Shown here: one piece after another, positions 13,591 to 26,160 of the stretch
How the letters are laid out: each line of letters opens with the position of its first letter
How positions within the stretch are numbered: the stretch's first letter is position 1
DNA from: Glandiceps talaboti
Taxonomy: Eukaryota > Hemichordata > Enteropneusta > Spengelidae
Reading direction: 5' to 3'
Length of the DNA stretch: 64,000 bases
Assembly: GCF_964340395.1 (NCBI RefSeq)
Contig: NC_135563.1
Location: 12,834,651-12,898,650 of the forward strand
Made by a program: the position numbers and the translations under genes
The notes under the pieces: generated by a model
Seen by the model: the letters and a program-made list of their open reading frames with translations, nothing else
The model's database searches: none
What the model was told of the DNA's origin: nothing

Positions 13591-14158
13591 TTTTATACCC
13601 TGGTCGTTCTACATTGCAACAACTCGCGTCTACATCACTGGGTCTGCGATGCTCGAAATTAGTCAAAATGTTCAAAATCGCTATCAGTTCTCTCTATGTT
13701 TCATAATTATGTTTGAGAAGGTGTACATATTTTATTCTCCAATATTTTTCTTCATTCACCAGGAAGAGACTCGTGATTTAAGAGTTTTATCACTACGAGT
13801 CGAGGCTATTGGGATACTCGTACTTTCCTAGGCCGAACGACAAGAAAGATTTTTTGGGAAAAATCATATTTAATTATACAATGCGCGGGATATGTCTAAC
13901 GTGTTCGAACAAAGAATGTGGATATACACCTTGCCTTGTTCTACATCATGGCAACGCCTGTCTTGTCATTTGTTTGCCGTGGTCGACATATAACCAAACC
14001 GGTTGAAAGGCACGTTTGCTCTTTCAGATTTTTCATCAATTAAGCTTGTGCAGGTATATTTTTCCCCAATATTGTTCTTCGTTCAGTTGGAAAAGACTCA
14101 TGACCTTTGTCACCTCATGTCTTCGACTCGAAGTGACAAGGCCCCTTAGGCCGTTCGT
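13591..14158 (+). repeat. Degenerate tandem duplication, units of about 235-250 bp spaced about 325 bp
   Basis: Unit 1 (13591-13841) and unit 2 (13923-14158) share in order: GTTCTACATNNNGCAAC, a pyrimidine-rich block with CCAATATTNTTCTTC, GGAANAGACTCNTGA, an ACTCGA-type block, and CCTNAGGCCGNNCG. Spacing drifts from about 332 to 316 bp, so several small indels have accumulated. The frame at 13809-14006 bridges the two units and is not a gene. Confidence 0.7.
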
Positions 14159-17100
14159 ATTTCTCCCTGGTTGATAATATATTGGCCTGTAGTATCTGAG
14201 AATCTATGGTTCAATGGACAATTACAAAAGGAAGAGTGATTTGATTTTAGCAAAATTATAAGATTGTAGAAAGGTATTTTAATAAAGGCTACCATAACCT
14301 TAACAGGCAGGACAATTAACTGGAACCTATATACGTGTTTCAGTTTCAAAGGGGTTCAGGACCCTATGTATTTCGATATTTCGCTATCAAGTTCATAATA
14401 TTGATATGAAATGTTGCCTTATCTTCTTTTAAACATTACACGCAAGTGTTCCATACTGAGCTGTGTACTATAATTATAATCTCAACTATAATGGATTTCT
14501 TGTGAAGCCTAGAAGTGCACGTGGTTGTAATCCCATTAAACATATAGTCGAATCGCCAAATTTATAAACAAAGTTTTCTTTACTCTACATTTATATGGCA
14601 ACCAGTATAAAACGGGACTCAGAACGATCTGTAATCATGGTTACCCGGATTGTCAAGTACCAATCACCTCAATCAATCGAATTATCAACGATCTATTTGA
14701 GTAAATTATTGTTTGAAATGCCCGCTTATCTCAAACATTGACTTTTCGATTTGACAGAACTAGAGGTGCCAAAGCACCAGTACATGTAGTTCTAATCTTA
14801 ATATTGTGTCTCAAGAAAAAATTATCTGGAAGTTGTAAAATCTCACACAAAATGAAAAAAAAGAGTAAAGCAATGTTTCAGCTTGTATTGCCTAAACGCT
14901 GTACTAATTGTAAGCACTAACGGGAAGTTATACATTGTTGACCGAGTTTGATTCTAGGATTCAAGTGTAATTCGAACAACGGCCTAGAAAGTAATTCTGA
15001 ATGACATTGGCTCGTGTAGCATGCCATTAAAACACGGTATATTCCATACGTCGATATAATACTCACGTTCAGCGCATCGTGCTCAATTTTCTTGACATAT
15101 AAAAGGTAGCGCTTCGTGTGTTTACTAAGTTGAGAGCATGTTTAAGAATGAAATAAAGTGGATAGTGTTACTCTCCCTCAATAACAACTATATGCATAGC
15201 AACAAGCTACCTAGTACATTACTGAGAAGTTGAAACGTTGAAGTGTTTTGTAAATCCCCTCTGTTCAATTTGGAATAAGGTTATGCTAGAAGTCAAACAA
15301 ACATATCAAAGTATTATGTTTCTTGTATATTCTTTTCCATAATTCGTTCTATGTTGACTTTACATTATATCTGTACACATTTATTCCCCAAAATAATTCA
15401 ATATGCCTGAAGTTCTAGGTTTGAACCGATTATGAAATTATAGCGTGCAAACACATATTACGAGTTTGTATAATAATGCCAAACTAAAACATGGAATCAA
15501 ACAGTCACTGACATTAATCTTTCTTGTACAGATCGAATTTATTTACAGTCATACAATGTCTAAATATTACTCCCGATTGATAAACATTGCCAATGGTTTT
15601 GTATCAATTTATACAAATGAATATCGCATAGAAATTATCGTGATATATATTATTTCTGTTCAAAATGTAGCTTGTGTGTTTTTTCTCACAGCAGAGTTCG
15701 TTTTTGCGTGTTCACCATATATTCACCAATTTAATTCTAGCTAGGTTTGAATTGGACTTCAGCAAGTTAATGTTACAGGAATCGTTCTCCTTATTAAGAT
15801 AGCTTGCACGTTACCCTTATAAATCTTTAGATGTCGCCATAAATCGTTTAAGTTGATACCATAAAGGAGCTTGAGCCTAATAGCTTAATGAACATTGGCG
15901 AAAAGGTCGTGAAAAGGAAGACCTGATGATCATGAGATAATGCAGTATATTCAAATGTAGAAACCTACATTACAACTCAATTTGAAGTACTGCTATACCC
16001 CGGGTGCCATACCGTACAATAAGTCCATGTAAACTTGCTAACACATCGGAAGCCTTCGGAAAGTAACCTTGATAACATCAATCCCTCAGTCAACCTTTTT
16101 TCTCATGGCCATAGTTATACGGTATATGATGCTTTGCAAATATCAAAGGTTCGAAAACCAAGGCTACAACTGTTTTACCGTATGAAGGTCATTGTCCTAC
16201 TGAAGTAGTGTAGTGTGTCTTATTGTGCATTGTGTAGGAGGCGGATTCACATGATTGTGAACAAGAATAGACATAGTGCCTTGTGACAGGGTTCAATGGC
16301 CATTTCGAGCTAATTGAGATGTTGGATTAGTTATTTGTTCACTCCAATTATGCCTTGCAGCCTGGGATTCTCATTGTATTGTCCTCAATATTCAGAGTAC
16401 ATTTCATTTATTAAATTTGTATTTTAGATATCTTGCCCACATATATCGACTCAGATAGACAGATCAAACAGGCTGACACACTAAGAAAAACAACGCAAGC
16501 ACACATACAGACGCTTAGACACAGACACACAGAGAGAGACACACACAGTGTCACAAAGAACCACCTTATTCAGGAAGACTAAAACAATTAATTAAAAAGG
16601 TAATTAAATATGAAATATATCATTAACTCCGAACTGTTACGGTTAATGAAAGAATACTATTAGCGCTCATGGGACACTAGTGTGTGAAAGCAAGCCAACC
16701 TTTTATCGGTATACAGTTATTCCTGCATTTCTACATTTCTCCATGATGAATACACTTTTCTGTAAGCCCTTTGTTTGGTTTGAATGAAGGCGAATGTCTG
16801 TCAAAAAAGAAGAGTCGTACATGACAAATCACACAAGCTAAAAGCCATCACCAATTTGTCTTGTCAGTCGTGTATAACAATCTAACTTTTTTCTGTTAGA
16901 TCATCATTCCTATTTTTAATCGATTCGTGGATCACATCGTGCATTTTGCAATGCACTCAGAAGGCCGTTGCTGTTAACAGTTAAGTTTGGTCGTGATTCT
17001 ACTTGGGGAAAATTAAACGATACATCTTAGATTATATGCCGCCTTGCGTGATCATGAATTAGGGTAATTTACAGCGGCCTGGCAGTACTGTACCTGCGAA

Positions 17101-18748
17101 TATAAATTCCATTGAGACCGGTTCTTTTGGTGCCGAAGAAATGACTTATCAATCAGCATGAATAAAATGGTACCCAAATGAATACTCTTTCGAGCACTTG
17201 ACAGATAGGCCATGTTGGCTCAATTTTCAAGTAATCATAGAGCAGTTTCCTCACGACGTCTTACATGAATCTTGTTGAAGAACTTTTATATGAGATGGCG
17301 GCAATTTCATGATTTTGTATTAGGGGCTGTATTAGTAATAACATTTTGCACTCATATTGGTGATACAGGTTTTTGAATGCAATAAACAATAAATTAAATC
17401 AGTAATTTTACCCGTATTTCTTAATAAAAATGTGAGACATATCTAAAATTATGATAACATAATACACTTCAATGATATCAAAACATCAACATTAAGCGAG
17501 TTTAGACTTCATTGCTGACATACTTTCCTTTAAGACAAAGATCAGAGCTTTCAAGACTTCATTAAATGCTCATATGGTTTAAGTGCTTCCTGGAGGTAAA
17601 CAATCCAGAATCGTGGTTGATTATCCAGCAATATGTGCAGTATACTTCCCATTGGAAAAGGAAGCACTTCATTTTATTGTAAAGGGATTTTTAGATACCA
17701 TCAATACCTTACGGATAAAGAATGTGCACATATTCATAGTCTTATCTTTGGCAGTGCCCTATCTTTCACTCGTACCCAAGAGTTTAAATAAACTATGCAC
17801 CAACGATATATATAACTTTGGTTATGCTTAGTTCAAGTTTAGGCGGCGGTACATAACAACTTCACTAGTTTCCTGAGTTGGTTTCGGTGTACCGCTAAGT
17901 TTATAATATTAACTATCAAAACTATTCAGAAATATAACATTTACTTTTGTAAATACGATTTATCTTATCTTTTGATTAAAATAAACAAATTATCTTATCT
18001 TCTGATTAAAACAAACAAGAAGTTTTGTCAAATATAATTCGTCTGTTCAGTGTCGAAGCCAAGGTCATCACCCTCTAAAAACTAGATGAAAATAGGAATA
18101 TATATATTTATATATGCATAAAAGCGGTTTGAAGGTATCAAATGACAAACATGACACAGTTTACTCTTCAAATTCATTCACAACTTTGTGCATGTGATAC
18201 TGGAGTTCACATTGAACAGGGTTTTGTATCATATCATACACACTTCTATTATCTGGCTACATGTTTCACGACATAAACTCAATAGGTTCATTTTTTCAAA
18301 CAAACCTGGGATGTAGGTTATATGAAACGGTGGCTTGATTTACCGAAATACATTCTGATCAGTGAAATATAGACCTGGACAGATAGAAGTGAATTAAGTT
18401 ATTCAAGGATACTTCTACATTTCATAATACAACTGGAGTGATAGGTTGACAGTAAAAGGTTTCAGCATATAGCATTCTATTGGAGAATCTAGATAGAAGT
18501 AGATAGAAGGCTACTTAAGCTCCTGCCTTACGGTTAAGCACGTTCCAAAGCTCAACCTGTGTATAGGTAAACCGACATTCTTCTCGTTCGATATCAACGA
18601 TGTTGTATTTTTAAACATGAAATAGACCAGAGAGGAAATATTGCCGACATACCAAATTTATCTACATAAAATAGACACGATAATTTGACGTGACTATATG
18701 AGCTGGAACGTTTTTACTTTAGATAAACATTCTGGCGTTCAAACTAAA

Positions 18749-18853
<105 letters not shown>

Positions 18854-19380
18854 GGCTCAATCTCCAATGACAGTTACTTATTGAACGTGCGTATAACAGT
18901 TCTAGAATTACCTTTTCTAACAGATCTGTAACATTTCAGGAGCAATGACCATCTCTTTAGGGTTTATTCTGCGACAATTACTTTGGCATTGACGCAATTA
19001 TAAGGATTTCGTTTTATTCCTGGACCTTCCGATTTTCTATGTTATGTTTAGACATACTTTGTTGTGCTGCAAAAGTAATATATTCTCTTATTTTCAACAT
19101 ACAAAAACTCCTATTGAAATCATATAGTAACAATTCGTATGGTACTATTATTTCTAAGATTTCCTTTTCGTTTAAGGTGTAATACTATACCGAATATTTA
19201 TCTCCTAAGGTCAACGCTAAAATAGTTGGCAGTGTGGTATCAGACTTAAAGGTGATATTAAAATTCCGTATTTAAATGCGAAATGCGACAACTTACTTTA
19301 TTATTGCATGTTCGGATAGTTTCAAAATGTACAATGTGTACTGATCTATGCCATTATACATTACCTAGGAAAAAAAATAA

Positions 19381-19383
<3 letters not shown>

Positions 19384-19436
<53 letters not shown>
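19384..19436. repeat. (TA)n microsatellite
   Basis: Pure TA run of about 52 bp. Confidence 0.97.
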
Positions 19437-19438
<2 letters not shown>

Positions 19439-21200
19439 AACCTTTATTCTTATTATTTTTTTGTTGTAGAGAATCTTCATATACAATGCATAAAGGTTCT
19501 TTATTTGTTAAATGTAAACGTATACTTAGGGGTTTTTTTTCATTTTCGGTTTACAATCATGAGGTCACCATAATGTACCCGTGAACAAGTGTTCGCAGAT
19601 ATAATGATATGGTTTCTACAAGTAATTCAATAATATGAGCATCGTCAAGGTAAGATCCTAAGCCACTTTGCATCTGCGTATCTTTACAAGATATTTACAG
19701 TAACTCTTCAACAGTAGGTGGAATCTTTCTTATATACGTCAATGTGAAACCGAATAGGTCTAACATACTGCATCCCATTAAATGTTTTTGTTACACACAT
19801 ATGGTTCTGTCATTGGCTATTTTTCCTTGATCGCATTACCATATACGTGTGTACGTTGATTAATTTGCAACATTGCCTTCATCACATGGCCTTGACCCTT
19901 TTCAAAGAATAGATTTCATTGTTTGAAAGCCATGCTATCTCTCTAGACAAATAATATCTATTTCCTCTTAAGATTGTGGTCTAACACGTTCAATTACTCA
20001 GTCAGTCAGTTAATCAGAACTTTTGCCTAAGTACGTGACGACCTTCAAGAACCGATTAGCCGTATTTCATAGTAGATGGCTGAAGGACCGAGTAACATAC
20101 CAAGGGATATATAATTCACGGATTGTCTGACTTCATTAAGGTTTTTAAGGCAGCTATATACAAGCTAATTCTAGATGCGAGGGACTTATATCTATGCATA
20201 ATTAGCAGGAATCCCAATCTCCCCCTTGGGTCTCGAGAAAGAACAAAAAGACACACCATGTCTTGGTTTGTACGCATCAGTTCGTATTTGTGTAATCTTC
20301 TTCAAAGACACAGAGTCTCTGCTATAACTTACTCGGCAAGGTTTTTGTACAGGCAGAGATGTGATTGTTCTTTCCGACAACTTGAAGAGGGAAGGAAACA
20401 GAACAATAATCATACGAGTAAAACCTTTTACATAAGGTCTATTTTTATGTCTTCTTGACGGGCTTGTTTTGTTTTACGTCACTAGTAATTAATCTTTTAA
20501 TGCACATAGAGATATACGCTTTGCGTTGATCCACGCACCGTTCTGTAATGAACACTAACGTGTCCTATCCACCTGATCATGCATTTATTTTAGTCTTACA
20601 CTAAATCTTGCGATCTCGAAATAATGTTCGTCAATCTCTGAATACGTTACACATTTTCTAGCCATCTTACTAAAAATGTATGGCTTTCGGAATGCATGTC
20701 TTTACTTGTCTATACATTTGTTTACAAACACGATGGCTATCACACATGTACATACTGTTGAAAAGTAAGATGCTATAGCTATATTGTAGCTGTTCATGAT
20801 CGTAGCTATCATAGCTGCATGCGTGATAAACCTTATCGGCTTGCTGTGGATTAACAGAAACACATTATTACGACATATATGCATAGCCCATGTTATGCAG
20901 GACACAATTAGAAACCATTGATAATCTATGTGTACGTCATATATGTAAACATTACTTTGTAAAAGTTGTACATTTCTCATTTGCAATATATTATATTGTA
21001 TATATATTGATGCCGTTACTCTTTCTGTATCGGTAATCGTCAATCGTGCAGCAGTTAAAAAGGTGGGAATCCAAAATAGAGACCAATCATAAGAAATGAG
21101 CCACCCTTTCTATAATAGTTTGATAGACGGACTGATGTAGCAAGTAAGGTTCATGTTTAATGAAAATCATGAACTAAGTACATGTTCTGCTTATTTTAAT

Positions 21201-21290
21201 TGACTGAAACCATTCCCAAGGCTTAGTCTGACTGAAACCATTCCCAAGGCTTAGTTTTGTTTATTTGACTGAAACCATTCCCAAGGCTTA
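21201..21290 (+). repeat. Three direct copies of a 25-bp sequence
   Basis: The string TGACTGAAACCATTCCCAAG followed by GCTTA occurs at 21201, 21229 and 21266 with no internal change. The first two copies are 28 bp apart; the third is separated by a short T-rich spacer. Confidence 0.9.
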
Positions 21291-22432
21291 ATATTTAAAA
21301 ATTAATTAAATAACTAGGTTGATGGAAGACCGTTACCATTGAGATTAACTTAAGTTTCATGTATTCAGACATTGTTTAATCTTTATACATTTTAAAATAC
21401 CCAAGTGAAATTAATTTGTGTAATATGACCATCTAATAAACGTGGCGATAACAAAAGCATATGGGAGGTTTGATGTGTATTTCATCTCAGCCTTTGATCT
21501 AATATCCTATCATTTTGTCGGATAAAACAACAGAAATAGCCGTTCGAATAGTTACGTGGGCATGTTTGATTTACAGCACGTAGTCAGACCTTCTTTCCTC
21601 ATGCTGATTTCGTCAGCTCAAGATAATACTAAACGGCACCGGAAACATAACATACTTAATTTTAACAGCCAGGGTCAAGGCGTTTAACTCAGCATGATAC
21701 GTGCAAAGAGTTACAACAGTAACTACATACAGTGTTGGGGTTTGAACATTATATATATAGAACTCTGGCAGCCAGATTTGTCATTCGTACTATACTAAGG
21801 CATCATTATTTATGTATTGATAAATCTATAGATATTCGTTAGCTATACTTATGATATATGGTCAGAATGGTATTATCATAATACACGTCGTTTCGCAATC
21901 TAACTCTAAACACAATATCATTAATCACTCGCTTTACGTTCATGAATTTGTTGTGATTAAGATTATACGATTTGCGATTACATTTTGATATGTAATTTAT
22001 TATACTTATACATCATATCTGTAAAGGTTAGTGTAATCGTTAGGAACGAGCCATCTTTAGTTACGCACTGCTAAATCTCCTTTAATTCCGTCTGTAGAAC
22101 AAGTGGACCATATTTTATCACATCATATAAAACGTTTTCATGATGTCATTATGAACACAATATATTAATCATTTGCTTTAATAAATTCACGAATTGTTTT
22201 TTGATAAAGATATATACAATTAGTGTTCACCAATGTAATACTGTTATTTATTGTTATCATTAATCAGTGAGTATATGACTGGAACAATTGATACTAACCC
22301 GCTGGTGGCATTTGCATATCATTTGGGCTGTACATTTGTTCACGTGTCAATAATGGTATTTGTAACTAAAAGGTATATAACATCATTACAATTTCGTGTG
22401 AACCGCATTTTCAGTAATAGATAAAATGTAAT

Positions 22433-22828
22433 CTTCATTGGCTTGGTAAGTTACAAATCGCGAAAGTCGTGAGATAATGACGCGTGAACAATTAATTGAA
22501 GTATTACTCAGAATGTTAACTGTTGTTGTTTATATACGAGAACAGAGGATACACTGAATTATGGTTACGCTTTTTGGGCGAATGAAATACATTGAACTTC
22601 GTTACAAAATATCATATTTTTGTAACTGTCTCCGTGGCAACCGGAAGATTAACCAATCGCTTAGATTCCAATAATTGTATGCAGAATAAATTAACAAGCA
22701 TCTGAACTACTGAACATCTTGCAGATAGGCTCGCCCATTTGCGGTTTCACCACACAGAGATAAAGACAGAGTCGCGCGCGCCATTCAACTTAATAGACTA
22801 AGACAATCTTGGACGCATAAATAGAGAA
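22433..22828 (+). promoter_or_regulatory. Probable promoter/5' UTR region of the GPCR gene
   Basis: The 400 bp before the start codon are richer in CpG than the surroundings (for example gacgcgtg near 22480 and gtcgcgcgcgcc at 22771-22782). A TATA-like tatata lies at 22531-22536. At 22711-22724 there is an acceptor-like sequence (ctactgaacatcttgcag), so the 5' UTR could also contain an upstream non-coding exon joined at 22725. Neither the transcription start nor a UTR intron can be settled without transcript data. The in-frame stop at 22799-22801 marks the 5' limit of coding. Confidence 0.35.
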
Positions 22829-23171
22829 ATGGCAACGTTAAATGTGGATACCGAAATGTTTCTCAATTGTTCTCAAAACTCAACAGCTGCACACCGATTG
22901 AACTGTAGTATTCCTTTTCAAGACGCATTAAGATTATCGTCGCTCGTTCTCGCCATTGTTACATTATTTTACGTGCTCATTTTCATATTTGGCGTACTGG
23001 GTAACATTTTGGTGATATTCGTTGTTTGTCGCAATCGTGACATGAGAAGTTCGACCAATTACTTTCTGGTTAACCTTAGCGTCGCTGACTTGTTGGTATT
23101 GGTTATATGTATGCCGGTGGCACTATTAGAAACCTACATATTTCATCCATGGTTGCTGGGAGAAGTCATGT
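22829..23171 (+). CDS. Exon 1 (coding) of a class A neuropeptide-type GPCR, ETHR/TRHR/GHSR-like
   Basis: Encodes residues 1-114 plus the first base of codon 115: extracellular N-terminus, TM1, ICL1, TM2 and ECL1. The N-terminus has three N-glycosylation sequons (N13, N17, N25) and no obvious cleavable signal peptide. TM1 spans about 37-66 with the conserved GN pair (N59 = N1.50). ICL1 carries the M-R-S-S-T-N segment at 72-77, typical of peptide receptors. TM2 has N-L-S-V-A-D-L-L at 82-89 (D87 = D2.50). ECL1 has the conserved W108, and the exon stops in the codon of the disulphide Cys115 (C3.25). The start is supported by an in-frame TAA at 22799-22801, G at -3 and G at +4. The exon ends at a consensus donor (T|GTAAGT). 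The reading frame runs on to 23290, but that tail (after M-C-K) is intron and does not look like TM3. The assignment to the ETHR-like group is by remembered family motifs, not a search; membership of class A peptide receptors is near certain. Confidence 0.93.
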
Positions 23172-23621
23172 GTAAGTATGCCCATGGTTGGAGTTCGAGT
23201 GATGTCTTGTATAGGTGCATATTAATATATTCGTTATTCACTTTTTCAAAACATAGATTTAGAATGTGCGTTATTATAATGTTTATGTAACATCTAAATT
23301 AGTTTTCTAAATAAGTACCACTTGCTTTGAGATGATATATAGTGTTTAAAAATTGATCTCTTCTGTTTTGTCCAATTCTTCAAGACCTCGTCTGTTGATT
23401 ATGTTACGAAACATCATTTTTCATCAGTTAAATGCACTTTTTAAACGGAGAGTGGTCATTTGACACTCGGGAAAAGGCCACTAGACTAGCTGTCTTTCGT
23501 GTAAAAGAACCAGTGCGTTAAGTGTCATCTTTGAATCTTAACACATTTTCGATTCCTTCAAGATGATTTTCACTACCCGTTAGTAATTTCAATTTTAGTC
23601 TCATACTGAATATTTTCCATA

Positions 23622-24027
23622 AGGCCAAATAAAAAAAATAGTATGTATCCGATAACCCGACCGACCCTCGTTTAAGCCCCCGACCCTAAATATTAATTTG
23701 CATGCAAAAGGATAAAATAGTAACAAGTTACGTCTATTCATGTTCCGTTTACACCTTCATGCCCTTCCCCCAACTGTAGTTACATTTAGGTTTTTTAATG
23801 TATTCTAGAGAAACCATGTCTTTTTAGGTTATAACAATAGTTTGCATTACGTGTTCGTCTACTTAACTGATAAGTGTCTTCATTTACTTCTAGCCTATGT
23901 ACACCTCGTTAAACTCTGACTGAATTATTGTGACCGACGAGTATCTTATCTTGGGATCGAAGTAATTTAAAAAAAAAATTAAAGTAAAAGAATATAAAAT
24001 CTCGACCTAGCTACCTACCCTATAAGG
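23622..24027 (+). mobile_element. Dispersed repeat family, copy B (in the intron)
   Basis: Starts with AGGCCAAATAAAA, followed by TATCCGATAACCCGACCGACCC and CCCCGACCCT, and ends with ATCTCGACCTAGCTACCTACCCTAT. It lies about 450 bp after the splice donor of exon 1. Ends are shared with copies A and C; the middle differs and is slightly longer here. Confidence 0.55.
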
Positions 24028-24578
24028 TCAAGTATGTCGATTTAAATGATAGCTTACATGTGTTTCATGGCGACTGACTAAAACCTAAATCTCTATATCA
24101 CTTCACTTGAAACACCACGTCTGCGCCTATTAAGGCTTAATTACCCTTATATTATGTTGTGCAATATTTACCTCTATACAGCTATTATGACGGAGTCGTA
24201 AATAATTGATGATTCCATGATCGTAAATTTACGTATTGTGCTTCAGAGTAAATTCTCTACAATCTAATAACATGTCATAATTGAAAAGGATTAGATGAAG
24301 CATGGAAGCATTGCTTATAAAGGAGTGCATCGAAGCGAAGGTTTGCTAAACAATCCAAATATTATAGTATATATAGGTCAAAATTAAACAACTTTTGTCA
24401 GCATTAACAATAGAGTATTTTCCGTCTCGCGGCAGATCTCGCGAGATATGCAAATAACCTAGCAACGGTTGCTACGGAGGTCAAGCTTTGCGGAGTGGCC
24501 ATGTTGTTCATATGAAAGTCAATGCATTAGTCTGAAAAAAATACTACCGTTTGTGACCATCTACAATCCTAAGTCATC

Positions 24579-24656
24579 ATGGAAGACATTGAAAAATTGA
24601 AAGTACACGAACTAAAGAGCATGTTGCGAAAATATAGCGTGTCAACATCAAGTTAA
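24579..24656 (+). pseudogene. Broken SAP-domain-like reading frame (25 codons, then stop)
   Basis: An ATG at 24579 opens a 25-codon frame ended by TAA at 24654. The peptide begins M-E-D-I-E and continues L-K-V-H-E-L-K-S-M-L-R-K-Y, then V-S-T-S-S. The spacing of L-K-V-x-E-L-K-x-x-L-R-K followed by x-x-S-T-S matches the first helix and turn of SAP DNA-binding domains, which normally go on with G-x-K-x-E-L. Here a stop replaces that part, although the downstream bases (aaaagaaaaatac) still look like a Lys-rich remnant. Proteins starting this way are common in invertebrate mobile elements and uncharacterised nuclear genes. It sits after a CpG-rich leader (24420-24500) inside the GPCR intron. Reading it as a decayed element gene is inference, and chance resemblance over 25 residues remains possible. 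Confidence 0.35.
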
Positions 24657-25088
24657 AAGAAAAATACGCCAGTGTCACACTGTCATTATATTTCCGAACT
24701 GACTGTCATTTCTGGGAATACGTTGTCAGTGCCAAACTTATGCAGCATACTAGATGGCTATAATATTTCAATCTTGAGAAATGGTAATTAATGACAAGCA
24801 AAATCGAGTAGTTTTGATTATTAGTACACATGTACATGGTGGAAACATTTCCCGTCACCAATATTCAATATAAGTATATTAGAATGCAATGCACATGAAG
24901 TGTGGCGTAGTACTACTACACATCCACCAGCCGTAAGCCCTTATGAACCGTTGACATTTACGCTGTTGACAAATACGGACGAAAGCTAAAAGTCTTACAC
25001 ATTTTTAGAGTGCCAATGTCCCGTTTCGGTCCTAGAGTTCAGAATTGAAAAGTTCTTAATTATCGTCACAGATCGGGAAATCATAATC

Positions 25089-25290
25089 AGTTCCTGACAA
25101 TCGTATTCCGATTTTACCACATGTTATCTTCATACAACAATATCTACCAGTCTAGTTCCCAATGACCGTATTCCAATTTTACCCTACCTTAATAACGTAG
25201 AGTAAAATCGGAATACGGTCGTCATGAACTAGACTAGTACTGTATGAAGATAACTTAGAGTAAAATCGGAATACAATCGTCAGGAACTAG
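25089..25290. repeat. Large imperfect palindrome (fold-back), arms about 95-100 bp, loop about 8 bp
   Basis: The left arm (25089-25188) and right arm (25197-25290) are reverse complements over nearly their whole length with few mismatches and one small gap. Each arm is itself built of two direct copies of a roughly 28-bp unit (the unit reads TAAAATCGGAATAC on the right arm, at about 25202 and 25261), separated by the atgttatcttcatac segment and its complement. The transcript of this intron segment could fold into a long hairpin. It is not part of any coding frame I can support. Confidence 0.9.
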
Positions 25291-26160
25291 AATTGGGAAT
25301 CACCGGCGATGCGTGAAACACGTGTACGTGTCAGCCATGTTTATACTTGAGTTCGATGAACATGTTGTAGAACTCATAGTCCAAATTCGTAAAATAAAAC
25401 GACATAGTATCTCTAAATTTTAATTTTAAATGCATATATATAGCTCATTTATAAATGTATATGATAAAATCAAAGACAGCGAAAACAATTCTCAACCGAT
25501 TTCAAAGTTTTTAGCGGACCCTGACGAATTTAGCTGACGAATTACGGACTAAGAATTACATCATTGCCAACTATTAACAGCACGTTATACAGTAAAGTGA
25601 TCGCGTACACGTTGTTGTGTTGGTTTTTAGACGACGCTACGCGACGTATAAAAAGTCTATGGGAAAGTTATGACATTGTATCAAATTTTAGACGTTGTTT
25701 AAAAATAGGAATACAATATTCGCGACCTGACATGCAAGTTTTCAACCATAGGGCCTGCGATCCTCGAGTGGATCCAACTCTAGTAATATTTTCAAGTTCA
25801 TGTTGAAACTGTCAATCTCAACCGCTCTTCATCTGCGCCCAGACGGCCAAAAATCACCGTCACGTCTGACGGCTAGTTATGAATTTCACATACGCACATC
25901 GTTTTTACAACCATACTTTAAAAGTTTGCTTCCCTTGATCTATCATACTATGGAAGTATACTTCCATGATCATACGTATTGCACTGTACGTGACGTCGAG
26001 AACAATGGTGTTGCTAAGCGGTTGACACTTCAGCTTGACCACCCGAATGTGGTTGCTATGCACTCAATGGCGTCTCCCGCGAGACGGGTAATGGTCTATT
26101 GCCATGGTGTTCTCCTCATTACAGATGAGTGTGCATGTCACAAAGGTTGGTAGCTAGTAA

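Larger units (their letters stand above)
24407..26160. mobile_element. CpG-rich island, possible decayed mobile element around the fold-back
   Basis: This stretch has more CpG than the flanking intron (for example tctcgcggcagatctcgcgagat near 24426 and gtctcccgcgagacggg near 26072). The start (24420-24500) and the end read on the minus strand (26110-26030) share phrases in the same order: CGTCTCGCGG, TAGCAAC and GGTCAAGCT. The two ends therefore look like degenerate inverted copies of one leader sequence. Inside are the SAP-like fragment, the large palindrome, and two frames at 25564-25806 (80 aa) and 25800-26153 (117 aa) with no recognisable domain. No transposase, target-site duplication or intact ends were found. 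Confidence 0.3.

Noticed and set aside
20123-21043. Frames of 73-113 residues on both strands
   Set aside because: Overlapping opposite frames without family resemblance or codon pattern.
23172-23290. Read-through extension of exon 1 as a 153-residue protein
   Set aside because: The frame passes a consensus GTAAGT donor; the extra residues lack TM3 features, and splicing to 49275 restores the family motif exactly.
25564-26153. Adjacent frames of 80 and 117 residues in the CpG-rich block
   Set aside because: No recognisable domain; kept only as part of the possible decayed element.
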